A DNA stretch of 64,000 bases from Pseudomonadota bacterium (GTDB lineage: Bacteria > Pseudomonadota > Gammaproteobacteria > Pseudomonadales > Pseudohongiellaceae): NCBI GenBank assembly GCA_027621405.1, contig JAQCBT010000002.1, positions 1-64,000 of the forward strand, given 5' to 3'. The translations under genes were made by a program, and so were the position numbers. The notes beneath the pieces are model-generated. The model did no database searches and was not told the origin of the DNA. It saw only the letters and a list, made by a program, of their open reading frames with translations. Below are positions 44,137 through 55,900 of the stretch, piece by piece; the stretch's first letter is position 1, and each line of letters opens with the position of its first letter.

Positions 44137-45567
44137 CTAAGCCATCTTCTTGCGTAGTAATTCATTGACGATGGCAGGATTGGCCTTGCCCTGGGAGAGC
44201 TTCATGGCCTGGCCCACGAGGAAGCCCAGCACCTGTTCCTTGCCATCCCTGAACTGCTGTACCTGGTCCGGATTGTTAGCAATCACCTGGTCTACCAGTT
44301 GTTCGATTTCCCCGCTGTCGGTGACCTGCTTCAGGCCCTTGCTCTCGATGATTTCATCGACGCCGCTGCTATCTTCGATCATGGCTTCGAACACCGTCTT
44401 GGCAATCTTGCCCGAGATAGTGTCATCCTTGATGCGGGCAATGAGTGTGCCGAGGCGACCGGCATCAATCGGCGAATCCACAATCTCCATGTTGTTCTTG
44501 TTTAGCAGGGCCAGCAGGTCGCCGCTTACCCAGTTTGCCGCCAGCTTGGCATCGCCACTGTGTTTTGCCACTGCTTCGAAGTAGTCCGCCATTTCTCGCT
44601 CGCTGGTGAGGACACCGGCATCGTATTCGCTCAGTTCATAGTCGCGGATAAAACGCTCTTTTCGTGCGTCGGGCAATTCTGGCAGTTCTGCGCGTACGGA
44701 TTCGATGAAGGCATCGTCGAGTTCGATGGGCAACAGGTCAGGTTCCGGGAAATAGCGATAGTCGTTGGCTACCTCCTTGCTGCGCATCGATCGTGTTTCG
44801 TCCCTGTCGGCATCATAAAGCCGGGTTTCCTGCACGATTTCGCCGCCATCCTCGATGACGTCCTGCTGTCGCTGCACCTCGTAATTGATTGCCTTCTCCA
44901 CAAAACGGAAGGAATTGATGTTCTTTATTTCGGTGCGGGTACCGAACTCCTTCTGACCCTTGGGCCGGATCGATACATTGGCGTCACAGCGCATGGAACC
45001 CTGGGCCATGATGGCATCGGAGATGTCCAGGTAGCGAATGATCGAATGCAACTTCTTCAGGTAGGCGACAGCCTCCCTGGCGCTGCGCAGGTCGGGCTCG
45101 GAAACAATTTCCAGCAAGGGAGTTCCGGCGCGATTGAGATCGATGCCGCTCATGCCATGGAAATCTTCATGCAGTGACTTGCCCGCATCTTCCTCCATGT
45201 GGGCGCGTGTCACGCCGATTACCTTTTCCGATCCGTCTTCCAGGGTAATGGTGAGCGAGCCCTTGCCCACGGTGGGGAAGTCCAGTTGGCTCACCTGATA
45301 TCCCTTGGGCAGGTCGGGATAGAAATAGTTCTTGCGATCGAACACCGAGTGCTTGCCGATCTCGGCGCCGATAGCCAGGCCGAATTTCACGGCGCGTTTG
45401 ACTGCTTCCTTATTCAGTACAGGCAGCACGCCGGGAAGCGCCAGGTCATAAATGTTGGCCTGGGTGTTGGGTTCGGCGCCAAAGGCGGTGGCAGAACCGG
45501 AGAATAATTTGGACTCGGTGGAAAGCTGGACGTGTACTTCCAGTCCGATAACGGTTTCCCATTCCAT
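44137..45567 (-). CDS. gatB: Asp/Glu-tRNA amidotransferase subunit B
   Basis: 476 residues from ATG 45565-45567 ([14 protein letters not shown]), preceded by GGAGG in the end of gatA; the frame to 45585 adds six residues inside gatA. Family markers are [27 protein letters not shown] and [10 protein letters not shown] in the kinase-like cradle, plus the C-terminal YqeY-like tail ([12 protein letters not shown]-type). It activates the Glu or Asp of misacylated tRNA. It lies one base after the gatA stop. Confidence 0.97.
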   Translation of the reverse strand: MEWETVIGLEVHVQLSTESKLFSGSATAFGAEPNTQANIYDLALPGVLPVLNKEAVKRAVKFGLAIGAEIGKHSVFDRKNYFYPDLPKGYQVSQLDFPTVGKGSLTITLEDGSEKVIGVTRAHMEEDAGKSLHEDFHGMSGIDLNRAGTPLLEIVSEPDLRSAREAVAYLKKLHSIIRYLDISDAIMAQGSMRCDANVSIRPKGQKEFGTRTEIKNINSFRFVEKAINYEVQRQQDVIEDGGEIVQETRLYDADRDETRSMRSKEVANDYRYFPEPDLLPIELDDAFIESVRAELPELPDARKERFIRDYELSEYDAGVLTSEREMADYFEAVAKHSGDAKLAANWVSGDLLALLNKNNMEIVDSPIDAGRLGTLIARIKDDTISGKIAKTVFEAMIEDSSGVDEIIESKGLKQVTDSGEIEQLVDQVIANNPDQVQQFRDGKEQVLGFLVGQAMKLSQGKANPAIVNELLRKKMA

Positions 45568-45568
45568 G

Positions 45569-47032
45569 CTATGAGGCCTCCCCACCAGTAATCACTGGCT
45601 TCAGCTTGTGCCAGTCAGTGTGTTTCTGGAACTGATGGGCGACGTTGAGCAGCTTCGACTCGGCAAATACGTCACCCACGATATGCATACCCACCGGCAG
45701 TCCAGCCACGGGCGCAACTGGTATGGAGATACCAGGCAGACCAGCCAGGTTGACGGCGATGGTGTAGATGTCTTCCAGGTACATGGCGACAGGGTCGGAC
45801 TTTGCCCCCAGTTCGAAAGCGGTATGAGGTGAGGTTGGGCCGATCACCACGTCCACATCCTTGAAGGCGAGATCGAAATCGTTCTTGATCAGCCGGCGAA
45901 CCTTCTGCGCCTTTCTATAGTAGGCATCGTAGAAGCCAGCGGAGAGGGCATAGGTGCCAACCATGATGCGGCGTTTCACCTCGTCGCCGAAGCCTTCGCT
46001 GCGAGTGCGCTTGTACATGTCTTCCAGGTCTACCGGATCTTCGCAGCGATAGCCGTAACGCACGCCGTCGTAACGAGAGAGATTGGCCGAGGCTTCTGCC
46101 GGCGCGACTACATAGTAGGCGCTGACCGAGAGGTGATTATTGGGAAGTTCGATTTCCTTGATCGTGGCGCCCAGCTTCTCGAATTCGGAGAGGGCATCCC
46201 GAATGGACTGCTCAACATCGGCTGACAGTCCTTCAGCAAAATGTTGTTTCGGGATGCCGATACGCAGACCCGACAGGGAATTTTCCAGGCCTGCCGTGTA
46301 GTCATCTGCGGGTATGTTAGCGCAGGTGCTGTCCTTGGGATCATGACCGGCCATGACGTTCATCATCAGCGCTGCATCTTCGGCGCTCTTGCAGATGGGT
46401 CCTGCCTGGTCGAGGCTGGAGGCGAAAGCAATCATGCCCCAGCGCGAGACTCGCCCGTAGCTGGGTTTGAAGCCTGTTATTCCCGAAAACGCTGCAGGCT
46501 GTCGAATTGAACCACCGGTGTCTGTGCCGGTAGCCATGGCACAGAGGTCTGCAGCAACTGCGGCAGCAGAGCCACCGGAAGAGCCACCTGGCACTCTTTT
46601 CGTATCCCAGGGATTACGCACCGGTCCGAAGTAGCTTGTCTCATTGGAAGAGCCCATGGCGAACTCATCCATATTGGTCTTGCCTAGCAGGACCGCACCA
46701 GCCTTGTTGAAGTTTTCCACGACAGTCGCATCGTAAGGCGCTACGAAGTTGTGCAGCATGCGTGATCCGCAAGTAGTGGTTACGCCATTGGTACAGAAGA
46801 TGTCCTTGTGGGCGATGGGTACTCCCAGCAGAGGAGAACTATCCCCGGCCGCGCGTTTCTCATCCGCCGACCTGGCCTGCTCGAGCGCGCTCTCTGCACA
46901 AACGGTGATGTAGGCATTCAGTTGCTCGTTCAGAGAACTGATTCGGTCCAGGTAGGCACGGGTTAGTTCTTCACTGGAGACTTCCCTCGCGGCCAGCGAG
47001 GCGGAAAGTTCAGCAGCCGTTTTTTCGATCAT
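45569..47032 (-). CDS. gatA: Asp/Glu-tRNA amidotransferase subunit A (amidase)
   Basis: 487 residues of the amidase-signature family. It has the catalytic Lys in [10 protein letters not shown], the Ser pair in [15 protein letters not shown] and the substrate motif [14 protein letters not shown]. It releases ammonia from glutamine for transfer by GatB. It lies 106 bp downstream of gatC on the same strand. The presence of GatCAB indicates that this organism makes Gln-tRNA, Asn-tRNA or both by transamidation. Confidence 0.98.
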   Translation of the reverse strand: MIEKTAAELSASLAAREVSSEELTRAYLDRISSLNEQLNAYITVCAESALEQARSADEKRAAGDSSPLLGVPIAHKDIFCTNGVTTTCGSRMLHNFVAPYDATVVENFNKAGAVLLGKTNMDEFAMGSSNETSYFGPVRNPWDTKRVPGGSSGGSAAAVAADLCAMATGTDTGGSIRQPAAFSGITGFKPSYGRVSRWGMIAFASSLDQAGPICKSAEDAALMMNVMAGHDPKDSTCANIPADDYTAGLENSLSGLRIGIPKQHFAEGLSADVEQSIRDALSEFEKLGATIKEIELPNNHLSVSAYYVVAPAEASANLSRYDGVRYGYRCEDPVDLEDMYKRTRSEGFGDEVKRRIMVGTYALSAGFYDAYYRKAQKVRRLIKNDFDLAFKDVDVVIGPTSPHTAFELGAKSDPVAMYLEDIYTIAVNLAGLPGISIPVAPVAGLPVGMHIVGDVFAESKLLNVAHQFQKHTDWHKLKPVITGGEAS

Positions 47033-47138
47033 GGTTGTCAGGTTTCCTGCCGGAGGGGTGGTTTGTTCAATCGGTGTAAATCTGTCTGTTGTTGTAGCAG
47101 TGGGTCTCGCCGGGTCTGGCTATAGAGAGTGAGAGCGA

Positions 47139-47426
47139 TTACTCGATCACCTTGGGCACCAGGTAGAGGCCGTCTTCTGTTGCCGGGGCCAGGGTCTGGA
47201 GTTCATCGCGACGATCTATCTCGGTCACCTTGTCTTCGCGCAGGGGTTGGGTCACATCGAGCGGATGGGCCAGGGGCTCAACGCCATCGGTGTCGATGGA
47301 CTGCATCTGGTCGATCAGGGCGAGGATGTCGGTGATGCGGGATGCCACTTCGGCGGTTTCGGCTTCGCTCATATGCAGCCGTGCCAACTGTGCAACTTTT
47401 TCGACTTCCGACTTGTCAAAAGCCAT
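47139..47426 (-). CDS. gatC: Asp/Glu-tRNA amidotransferase subunit C
   Basis: 95 residues, the normal size of GatC. The start (MAFDKSEVEKVAQLARLHMSE) and the C-terminal loop with PLREDKVTE, which stabilises the A-B pair, are both recognisable. It leads the gatCAB operon, which diverges from mreB; a promoter candidate is found ~145 bp upstream. Confidence 0.94.
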   Translation of the reverse strand: MAFDKSEVEKVAQLARLHMSEAETAEVASRITDILALIDQMQSIDTDGVEPLAHPLDVTQPLREDKVTEIDRRDELQTLAPATEDGLYLVPKVIE

Positions 47427-48888
<1,462 letters not shown>

Positions 48889-48940
48889 GTTTTAGTTTTC
48901 ACTCGGATACCTGGTTCTCGCTCAAGACCCCAGAGTTGGC

Positions 48941-49044
48941 GAGCGCGAGCTTGGGGCTGTTGGGACGCGCCGTGAATCCATCCCTGGAGGCTCGATCGCG
49001 GCATTCATGCCGCGAACGGTCCCACCATCCCCAAGCTCGCGCTC
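48941..49044. repeat. Large extragenic palindromic element between mreB and mreC
   Basis: Perfect 16-nt outer arms (48941-48956 and 49029-49044, GAGCGCGAGCTTGGGG and its complement), a further TGGGAC/GTCCCA pairing inside, and a perfect inner hairpin CGCGGCAT-TC-ATGCCGCG (48997-49014). The whole folds into a long stem with a side hairpin, like BIME/REP-type repeats, and may attenuate transcription from mreB into mreC. Confidence 0.8.
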
Positions 49045-49124
49045 TTAATCAGAGGTTCCCTCGTCCTGTGCCAGAATGCCTCTACCTGAAATTGCTTGCA
49101 GTTTCGTCTTCCGGGTCAGATGGC

Positions 49125-49130
49125 TATAAT
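49125..49130 (+). promoter_or_regulatory. Candidate -10 box for mreC
   Basis: A perfect TATAAT lies downstream of the palindromic element, so mreC may be transcribed separately from mreB. No good -35 is found at 16-18 bp. Confidence 0.4.
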
Positions 49131-49147
49131 TTGCCGCTAACCTGTGA

Positions 49148-49159
49148 GGTTACGTAACC
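49148..49159. promoter_or_regulatory. Perfect 12-bp palindrome at the mreC 5' end
   Basis: GGTTACGTAACC sits directly before the ATC codon (49160) from which the conserved MreC N-terminus can be read, and overlaps the GAGG at 49146-49149. It could hide the ribosome site in a hairpin or bind a regulator. Confidence 0.4.
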
Positions 49160-49222
49160 ATCGACAAGACCCTCTTTATCAAAGGAGTCGCCCTGGAATA
49201 CAGGGCGCTTGCCTTTCTCCTG

Positions 49223-50155
49223 TTGTCAGTGTGCATCATGTTCGCCGACACTCGCTTCAGTTATCTCGAAAAAGTACGGTTCGGCCTGGGCTATGTCACT
49301 ACCCCTGTGTACTGGGTGGCTGATATTCCCACCCGGGTGTCCCTGTGGATTGATGATGTGTTCGTGTCGCGCACCGATCTCCTGGAGGAGAACGAATCCC
49401 TGCGGGAACAGCTGCTGGTCGCACAGCGGGAGCTACAACTACTGGAATCCCTCGCCAGTGAGAACAGTCGACTGCTGGACCTCAGAGAAGCTACCCAGGT
49501 GGTGCGGGGTGAGGTAATGCCGGCGGAAATCATCAATGTCTCACCCGATCCTTTCTCCAAGCGTGTTCTGATAAACAAGGGTTCAAGTGATGGTGTGTTT
49601 CTCGGCCAGGCCCTGCTGGATGCCAACGGCCTGATGGGACAAGTAGATGAGGTACTGCCGTTTACCAGTTGGGTGTTGCTGATCACCGACTGGCATCATG
49701 TAACGCCGGTGGAAGTGAATCGTAACGGGGAACGCGCGTTGGCAAGAGGTAGCAGGAGTAACTCTTCCGAACTTGAGTTGGAATTCGTGACTCAAACCCA
49801 GGACATGTTAGCCGGCGATCTACTGGTGAGTTCCGGTATGGGTCAGGTCTATCCCAAGAACTATCCTGTTGCCCGAATCACCAGTGTGTTTGCCGATCCC
49901 GGTCAGGAGTTCGCCACTGTTAAGGCGCAACCGCTGGCGGAGATGGCCAGCACCCGTCATGTGATGCTGGTATTCAGTAACGAAGAAACACTCATACCCG
50001 AACTGGAGTATCCCGAAACCATCGATGGGTCTGCGCTTGATGCGCCCGTGGCCGATGAATCGTCCGCTGAGGCGACTGCAGGGCAGGTGCCGGAAGAGGG
50101 TGCAGCAGAAGAATTGGATACAGTCGCGGAGACTGTGGAAGAAACAGGCAACTAA
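49223..50155 (+). CDS. mreC: Rod shape-determining protein MreC (start uncertain, probably further upstream)
   Basis: 310 residues from the first canonical start, TTG 49223. This start cuts the single N-terminal membrane helix. The frame is open upstream to 49148 and reads DKTLFIKGVALEYRALAF, which resembles the MreC N-terminus of relatives, so real translation probably begins at ATC 49160 or CTG 49193 (the latter has AAAGGAG five bases before it). After the helix come a coiled coil (~40-80) and the beta-domain MreC core (~100-240), then an acidic Glu/Ala-rich tail (~255-310). MreC organises the wall-synthesis machinery in the periplasm. mreD follows after 14 bp. Confidence 0.9.
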   Translation: MSVCIMFADTRFSYLEKVRFGLGYVTTPVYWVADIPTRVSLWIDDVFVSRTDLLEENESLREQLLVAQRELQLLESLASENSRLLDLREATQVVRGEVMPAEIINVSPDPFSKRVLINKGSSDGVFLGQALLDANGLMGQVDEVLPFTSWVLLITDWHHVTPVEVNRNGERALARGSRSNSSELELEFVTQTQDMLAGDLLVSSGMGQVYPKNYPVARITSVFADPGQEFATVKAQPLAEMASTRHVMLVFSNEETLIPELEYPETIDGSALDAPVADESSAEATAGQVPEEGAAEELDTVAETVEETGN

Positions 50156-50169
50156 AGGGTCTGTAGGCT

Positions 50170-50658
50170 ATGCAACAAAGAGCACATGCGATCTGGGTTA
50201 TATTCCTGAGCTTCTTCATAGCCTACCTGTTGGCCATTGTGCCGTTCCCGGATTGGGCCATGAACTACCGGCCCGAGTGGGTGCCCATGGTACTCATCTA
50301 TTGGGTCATGGCATTGCCCTACCGGGTGGGTATCGGTTCAGCCTGGGTGGCAGGTATTACTCTCGATGTGCTCGAAGGATCGGTGCTTGGCCTAAATGCG
50401 CTTGGATTGGTTATCATCGCTTATGTCACCCTGAGTCTGCATCTGCGCCTGCGCATGTTCTCTTCCCTGCAGCAGGCGGGTTTGTTACTCGCCCTGCTCG
50501 GAATAAACCTGGTGCTGAGTCACTGGTTGCAAATAATCACCGGGCAGACCGTAGCCTCCGGGCTCATGTTTCTCATGGCGGCGCTAACCAGCGCCATCAT
50601 CTGGCCATCCCTGTTCCAGCTCATGCGCCATATTCGGCGCAGTTTCGATGTCCACTAG
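50170..50658 (+). CDS. mreD: Rod shape-determining membrane protein MreD
   Basis: 162 residues with five hydrophobic helices covering nearly the whole chain and the family pattern RPEWVPMVLIYWVMALPYRVG near residues 36-56. It is the inner-membrane part of the Mre shape complex, working with MreB and MreC. It lies 14 bp after mreC and 25 bp before maf, in the usual operon. Confidence 0.95.
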   Translation: MQQRAHAIWVIFLSFFIAYLLAIVPFPDWAMNYRPEWVPMVLIYWVMALPYRVGIGSAWVAGITLDVLEGSVLGLNALGLVIIAYVTLSLHLRLRMFSSLQQAGLLLALLGINLVLSHWLQIITGQTVASGLMFLMAALTSAIIWPSLFQLMRHIRRSFDVH

Positions 50659-50683
50659 GCAATAGTCATTCTGCAGTATTTCC

Positions 50684-51289
50684 GTGGATAAAAGCCTCCC
50701 CATTCTCTTGCTCGCTTCAGCTTCGCCGCGCAGGCAACAACTCCTGCAGCAAATAGGCGTAAGCTGCGAAGTGGCACCCCAGGATATCGATGAGACACCC
50801 CTGCCGGATGAAGATCCGCAGCAGTATGTACTCAGGCTCGCCCGGGAGAAGGCCCATGCGGCGCATACGAGTGCGCCAGGCGGATCCGTGATACTGGGCT
50901 CAGATACCGTAGTTGTATGCCGGGGAGAAATCCTGGGCCAGCCGCGGGACGAGGCAGATGCCCTGTCCATGTTGCAGCGTCTGTCGGCCACAAGCCATGA
51001 AGTGCTGACGGCAGTACACATGATGGATTCCCGGCGGGAAATGAGTAAGCTCTGCCGAACCGAGGTTGCATTCCGGGAGATTACGCCAGCAGAGGCCAAA
51101 GCCTACTGGAAGACAGGAGAGCCGCGGGGTAAGGCTGGAGGCTATGGAATTCAGGGTTACGCTGCTGTATTTGTGGAAGCGATCACAGGCAGCTACAGTG
51201 GTGTCATGGGCCTGCCCCTGTTTGAGACCGCCGCACTCCTGCAGGAGTTCGGGATACCCTGCTGGCAAATGCTGGATAGCGAGCTATGA
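50684..51289 (+). CDS. maf: Maf family nucleotide pyrophosphatase (YhdE-type)
   Basis: 201 residues from GTG 50684. The Maf signature LLASASPRRQQLLQQIG at the N-terminus, the Asp of SDTVV and GYAAVFVEAITGSYSGVMGLPL near the end are the substrate-binding elements. Position after mreD points to the YhdE branch, which removes pyrophosphate from dTTP, UTP and modified nucleotides. Its stop overlaps the rng start (ATGA). Confidence 0.95.
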   Translation: MDKSLPILLLASASPRRQQLLQQIGVSCEVAPQDIDETPLPDEDPQQYVLRLAREKAHAAHTSAPGGSVILGSDTVVVCRGEILGQPRDEADALSMLQRLSATSHEVLTAVHMMDSRREMSKLCRTEVAFREITPAEAKAYWKTGEPRGKAGGYGIQGYAAVFVEAITGSYSGVMGLPLFETAALLQEFGIPCWQMLDSEL

Positions 51290-52764
51290 GCGAAGAAATT
51301 CTGATCAATGTCACCCTGATGGAGACTCGAGTAGCGCTAATCGAGAACGGGCTGCTGCAGGAGATTTTCATCGAGCGGCACAACAAGCGCGGGCATGTCG
51401 GGGATATATTCCGCGGCAAGGTCGCTCGCGTGATGCCGGGCATGGAAGCAGCATTCGTGGATATTGGTCTTGATCGAGCAGCATTCATTCACAATTCCGA
51501 TATCGTGATGATCGACAGCGATGGTTACGAGTTGCGTGATGAGATGCCCAGGCCTATTCAGGAATCCCTGCGCGAAGGTCAGGACATCGTGGTGCAGGTA
51601 GCGAAGGATGCGATTAGCAGCAAGGGGGCACGTCTCACTACGCATTTGACGCTGCCTTCGAGAAACCTGGTCTACATGCCAAGGAGCAGGCACCTGGGTA
51701 TTTCCCAGAGACTCGAGGAAGAGGGGGAGCGTGATCGGCTGATGGCGCTTCTCCAATCTGTGCTCGGAGCGGAGAACTGGGAGGGAAGTGGTGGCTTCAT
51801 TATTCGCACCGCCGCAGAGGGTGCCAGTGCCGAGGAGCTAGCGGAGGACGTGCGATTCCTGCGCAGGCTGTGGCGTAAGGTAGAAGAGCGAATCGGGCGC
51901 AAGGATGGCATCAAGGCCGTGTATCAGGAAGTTCCTCTCTATATGCGAACCGTGCGCGATCTCATTCGCTCCAACCTAGAAAAAATTCGGGTCGATAACG
52001 TTGAAACATTTCAACAGATCAGCCAGTTCCTGAGTGATTTCGTTCCCGAGCTGGATACCCAGGTGGAACTCTATGAGGGCAACCGGCCGATTTTCGACCT
52101 TTACGGCCTTGAAGATGAGATCGACAAGGCGCTCGGTCGAAGTGTGAAATTGAAGTCGGGGGGTGATCTGATCATCGACCAGACTGAGGCCATGACCACG
52201 ATCGATGTGAATACCGGAGCCTATCTCGGCAGCAGAAATCACGCTGAGACAATTCTCAAGACCAATCTGGAAGCAGCGACCGCGATCGCGCGGCAGTTGC
52301 GTGTGCGCAATCTGGGCGGAATCATCATTATCGATTTCATCGATATGATCGATCCCGAGCATCAGCGCCAAGTGCACAGGACGTTTACCAAGGCCCTGGA
52401 AAAGGACCATGCCAGAACCACTATCACCGGCATCTCCCAGCTTGGGCTAATCGAGATGACCCGCAAGCGTACCCGGGAAAGCCTGGGGCAAACCCTGAAC
52501 AGCCACTGTCCGACCTGTGCCGGCCGCGGCACTCTGAAATCGGCGGAGACGGTTTGTTACGAGATTTTCCGGGAATTACTTAACGTTGCCCGCACCTATG
52601 AGAACGATGTACTGCTGGTTACTGCATCACAGGTGGTCGTCGACCGCCTGCTGGATGAGGAATCGGATACTCTCGCCGGATTGGAGGAATTAATCGCCAA
52701 GACTGTGAAATTCGAGGTTGAACCTATGTATACTCGAGAGCAGTTTGATGTTGTTCTTTATTAA
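51286..52764 (+). CDS. rng: Ribonuclease G
   Basis: 492 residues. An S1 RNA-binding domain (~35-125, around GDIFRGKVARVMPGMEAAFVDIG) precedes the catalytic RNase E/G core, with the magnesium-binding Asp residues in TTIDVNTGAYLG and IIIDFIDMID, and the zinc link CPTCAGRGT (~405-413). It lacks the long C-terminal scaffold of RNase E. It matures 16S rRNA 5' ends and degrades mRNA. It overlaps maf by four bases; yhdP follows after 141 bp. Confidence 0.96.
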   Translation: MSEEILINVTLMETRVALIENGLLQEIFIERHNKRGHVGDIFRGKVARVMPGMEAAFVDIGLDRAAFIHNSDIVMIDSDGYELRDEMPRPIQESLREGQDIVVQVAKDAISSKGARLTTHLTLPSRNLVYMPRSRHLGISQRLEEEGERDRLMALLQSVLGAENWEGSGGFIIRTAAEGASAEELAEDVRFLRRLWRKVEERIGRKDGIKAVYQEVPLYMRTVRDLIRSNLEKIRVDNVETFQQISQFLSDFVPELDTQVELYEGNRPIFDLYGLEDEIDKALGRSVKLKSGGDLIIDQTEAMTTIDVNTGAYLGSRNHAETILKTNLEAATAIARQLRVRNLGGIIIIDFIDMIDPEHQRQVHRTFTKALEKDHARTTITGISQLGLIEMTRKRTRESLGQTLNSHCPTCAGRGTLKSAETVCYEIFRELLNVARTYENDVLLVTASQVVVDRLLDEESDTLAGLEELIAKTVKFEVEPMYTREQFDVVLY

Positions 52765-52905
52765 GGTTCCTTTAGACAATCAGGTCAGTGTGACACCCGT
52801 CTTTTCAGTTCCTATTCAGCCAGGTCAGGCTAAAAAGAGTTGCAGAATCGGGGCATTCATCCCGATGAGATGACAGCGCTGGTTTAGCCAGCAATCAACG
52901 CCAGT

Positions 52906-55900
52906 ATGGCCAGTATGATAGGCAGCATTCTTAAGAAAATTGTTCAGCAGCTAGTACTGTTGTTCGTGGTAGGCCTGGTGCTTCTGGCCGCCTACGTGAG
53001 TGCTGGCCGCCAATTCATGCCCGCGATCTCCCGTTATTCAGAATTCCTGGAGAACCAGATTTTCGACGCCACAGGCATTGCTGTCGAAGTCGATTCTCTC
53101 ACCGGTAGTTTCACCGGCTTCAACCCAGTGATTCAGATAAATGGTCTCACGCTTGCTGTCACAGACGATTCTGGCGACGAAGAGGATCCGGATCACGCGC
53201 TGGATTTTGAGCGTGCAACAATCATCGTCGACATTCCGCGCAGCATTTGGCAGCGGCGCTGGGTGTTGGAAGACTTTGTTATCGATAGCCTCGAACTGGA
53301 TGTTGAGCAATCCGCTGCTGGCGCATGGCAGCTAAGCGGGGTAACCCCGGCCGGGGATGCGCCTCTCGACCCGAATGCCCTCTACCAGACCTTTCAGCGG
53401 TTTACCCGTCTGGACCTGCGCAATGTGGTGATAAACGTGCGCACCCGAACCGGCGAGCAATTCAGCTTCACTAACGTCCTGGTGACGATTCAGAACCGTA
53501 ACGACGATCACTACATACACATCAACACCAACCTCGCAGGCAACCCGCAGCAGTTAGCTGCGTCTCTTGAAGTGCGGGGAGGTCAACTGGATGAGATCTC
53601 TGGCGCGCTGCACCTGCAAATACCTGCAGCCGACTACTCCGGCCTGTTCAATGGCCAGAACCTGGGCATGGTTGGGATATCCGAAATCAATGGTGGTGGA
53701 GAATTCTGGTTCAATCTTACGAGCGGCGAATTAGCATCGGCCAATGGGCGCTGGGAAATAAACAATGTTGTGTTGGCGCTCGATGAGGGATCGCCCCTGA
53801 ATCTGCAGAGGTTCGCTGGCACTGCCACTGTCTCTCGCGGCCTGGCGCTGGATCGTTGGGAAGTGGCATTCGCTGACATGGAAGTTAACTATGGCGATGC
53901 ATTCTGGCGTGACTTCAATGGCCTGGTCAATGTTGAGCCGGGGCAGATGATTCGCGCCAGGGCGGACAAGGTTGATCTTGGTTTGCTGGCGAGTCTCGCA
54001 CTGGATAGTGGTTTACTTGATGAGTCAGGTCGCGAACAACTTGCCTCCTATAACCCTCATGGTGAGTTACTTAACCTGAGCTTTGCGATGCCACTTCAGG
54101 AAGTGAGTGCCGATCCCGTTTCCCTGACCACCAATCTGCGAGGGGTGGAGGTTGGTTCCGCACGTGGATCTCCCAATATGTGGGGAATCGATGGCTATCT
54201 GGAAATCAGCTTTGACACCCAGAACAATCATGTGACAGGCCAGGCTGAAGTGGAGTCCGAAAATTTCAGTATGAATATTCCCAACACATTCACCAGTGTC
54301 TGGGACTATAGCTACGTGAATGGCCGCCTCTATGTGGATGTGGACCTGAACGACGGCGAGCGGGTCGAATTGAGTAGCAGTGTGATCGTGGCCGAGTCGG
54401 AGTCGGTAGATGGCAAGGCGAAATTCAAGTCCATAGTGCACAGCTTCCCGGACGGTGAGCGCACTGCCGAGCTGGAATTAATGGTAGGCGCAAGCCGAGT
54501 CGAAGCGGAAAGAAAATCACTCTATCTGCCAGATGGTCCCGGCATAAGCCCGGAACTAAGAAATAGCATGGAATTCCTGGATCGCGGCATCTTGAGCGGA
54601 GATATCGTGAATAGCGGCATCATCTTCCGCGGCTCCACCGTCGGTGATTCCTCCCCCGCTGAAAAAACCTTTCAGAGCTTCTGGGTGTTGCAGGATGGGG
54701 AATTCAATTTCAGTGACGAGTGGCCAAACCTGGAGAGTCTGTCAGGCCTGGTGCTGACAAATGACAACAACATCGACATCGAAGTGGAGAGTGGCGAGAG
54801 TCTCGGGCTGGCCATGGGCGCTGCCACTGGCAGGGTGCGCCGGGATGCGGAAGGATTGAATGCGCTGCTGGTGAGAGGGCAGGCTGCAGGACAAACCAGT
54901 GAGGGGCTCGCCTACATGCAGGCCTCACCGCTCGAGGAAGGGCTCAAGGCGACCTTCGCCAATTGGGCAGCGGAAGGCGACTTCTCCGCCGATATCGAAG
55001 TCATCGTACCGCTCAGCCAGGGAGATACTGCTCCTGATATCCGCCTGGACATTGCCGTGGCGGATAACCATCTGCTGGTACCGGATTACGACCTGGATGT
55101 AACCGGGCTGACGGGGCCAATAATCTTCGATACCCGCTCGGGCCTCGAGCCCAGTCGACTCGAGGCCAGGGCTTTTGGTGACGATGTCGTGATCAGTCTG
55201 TCTTCTGTAGCGGATGCAGGTGACATACAGGCAATTACCATTGATGCCAGCGGCCGTACAACACCGGAAGCGATGATCGCATGGCCCCGGCAGAGTACTT
55301 TCGTAAGGGACTTGTTAGGTAATATGTCGGGGGACTTCGCCTACCAGGCATCAATGCTGATCGACCAGAGTGGCAGCGAAGAGCAGAGTAATCGCCTGAT
55401 AATCGATACCAGTCTCGTAGGTGCCGCACTCGACCTGCCAATGCCCTTTCAGAAGTCTCGGGAACAGGAGATGCCTCTTCATGTAGAGCTGGATTTCGCC
55501 GAGGGTTCGCAACAGGTATCCGGCACCCTTGGCGCAGAATTGCAGTATGAATTGAGTCTGGAGAACGACGTGATCACCTCCGGCCTGGTTCTACTGGGGC
55601 GAGAAATGCCACAGGCAGAATTGCTGAGCGGTTCCGGTAACGAGGGATTGATTGTGCTGGGTGAAATGGAGCGATTCGATCTGCAACCCTGGACCGAGTT
55701 TATCGCCAGCATGGGCACTGTCGGAGAATCCAGTTCGGACCTCGGGAATAATATCGCGTTCGTTGATATTAATACGGCAAGCTTTTCCCTCTATGACCAG
55801 GAGCTTCCAGAAGTCAATTTCCGCATCGAACCCAATGCGCAGGCTGCGGGCTGGCTGACTTCCCTGAGTAGTGATGCGGTACAGGGGGAAGTCATTATTC

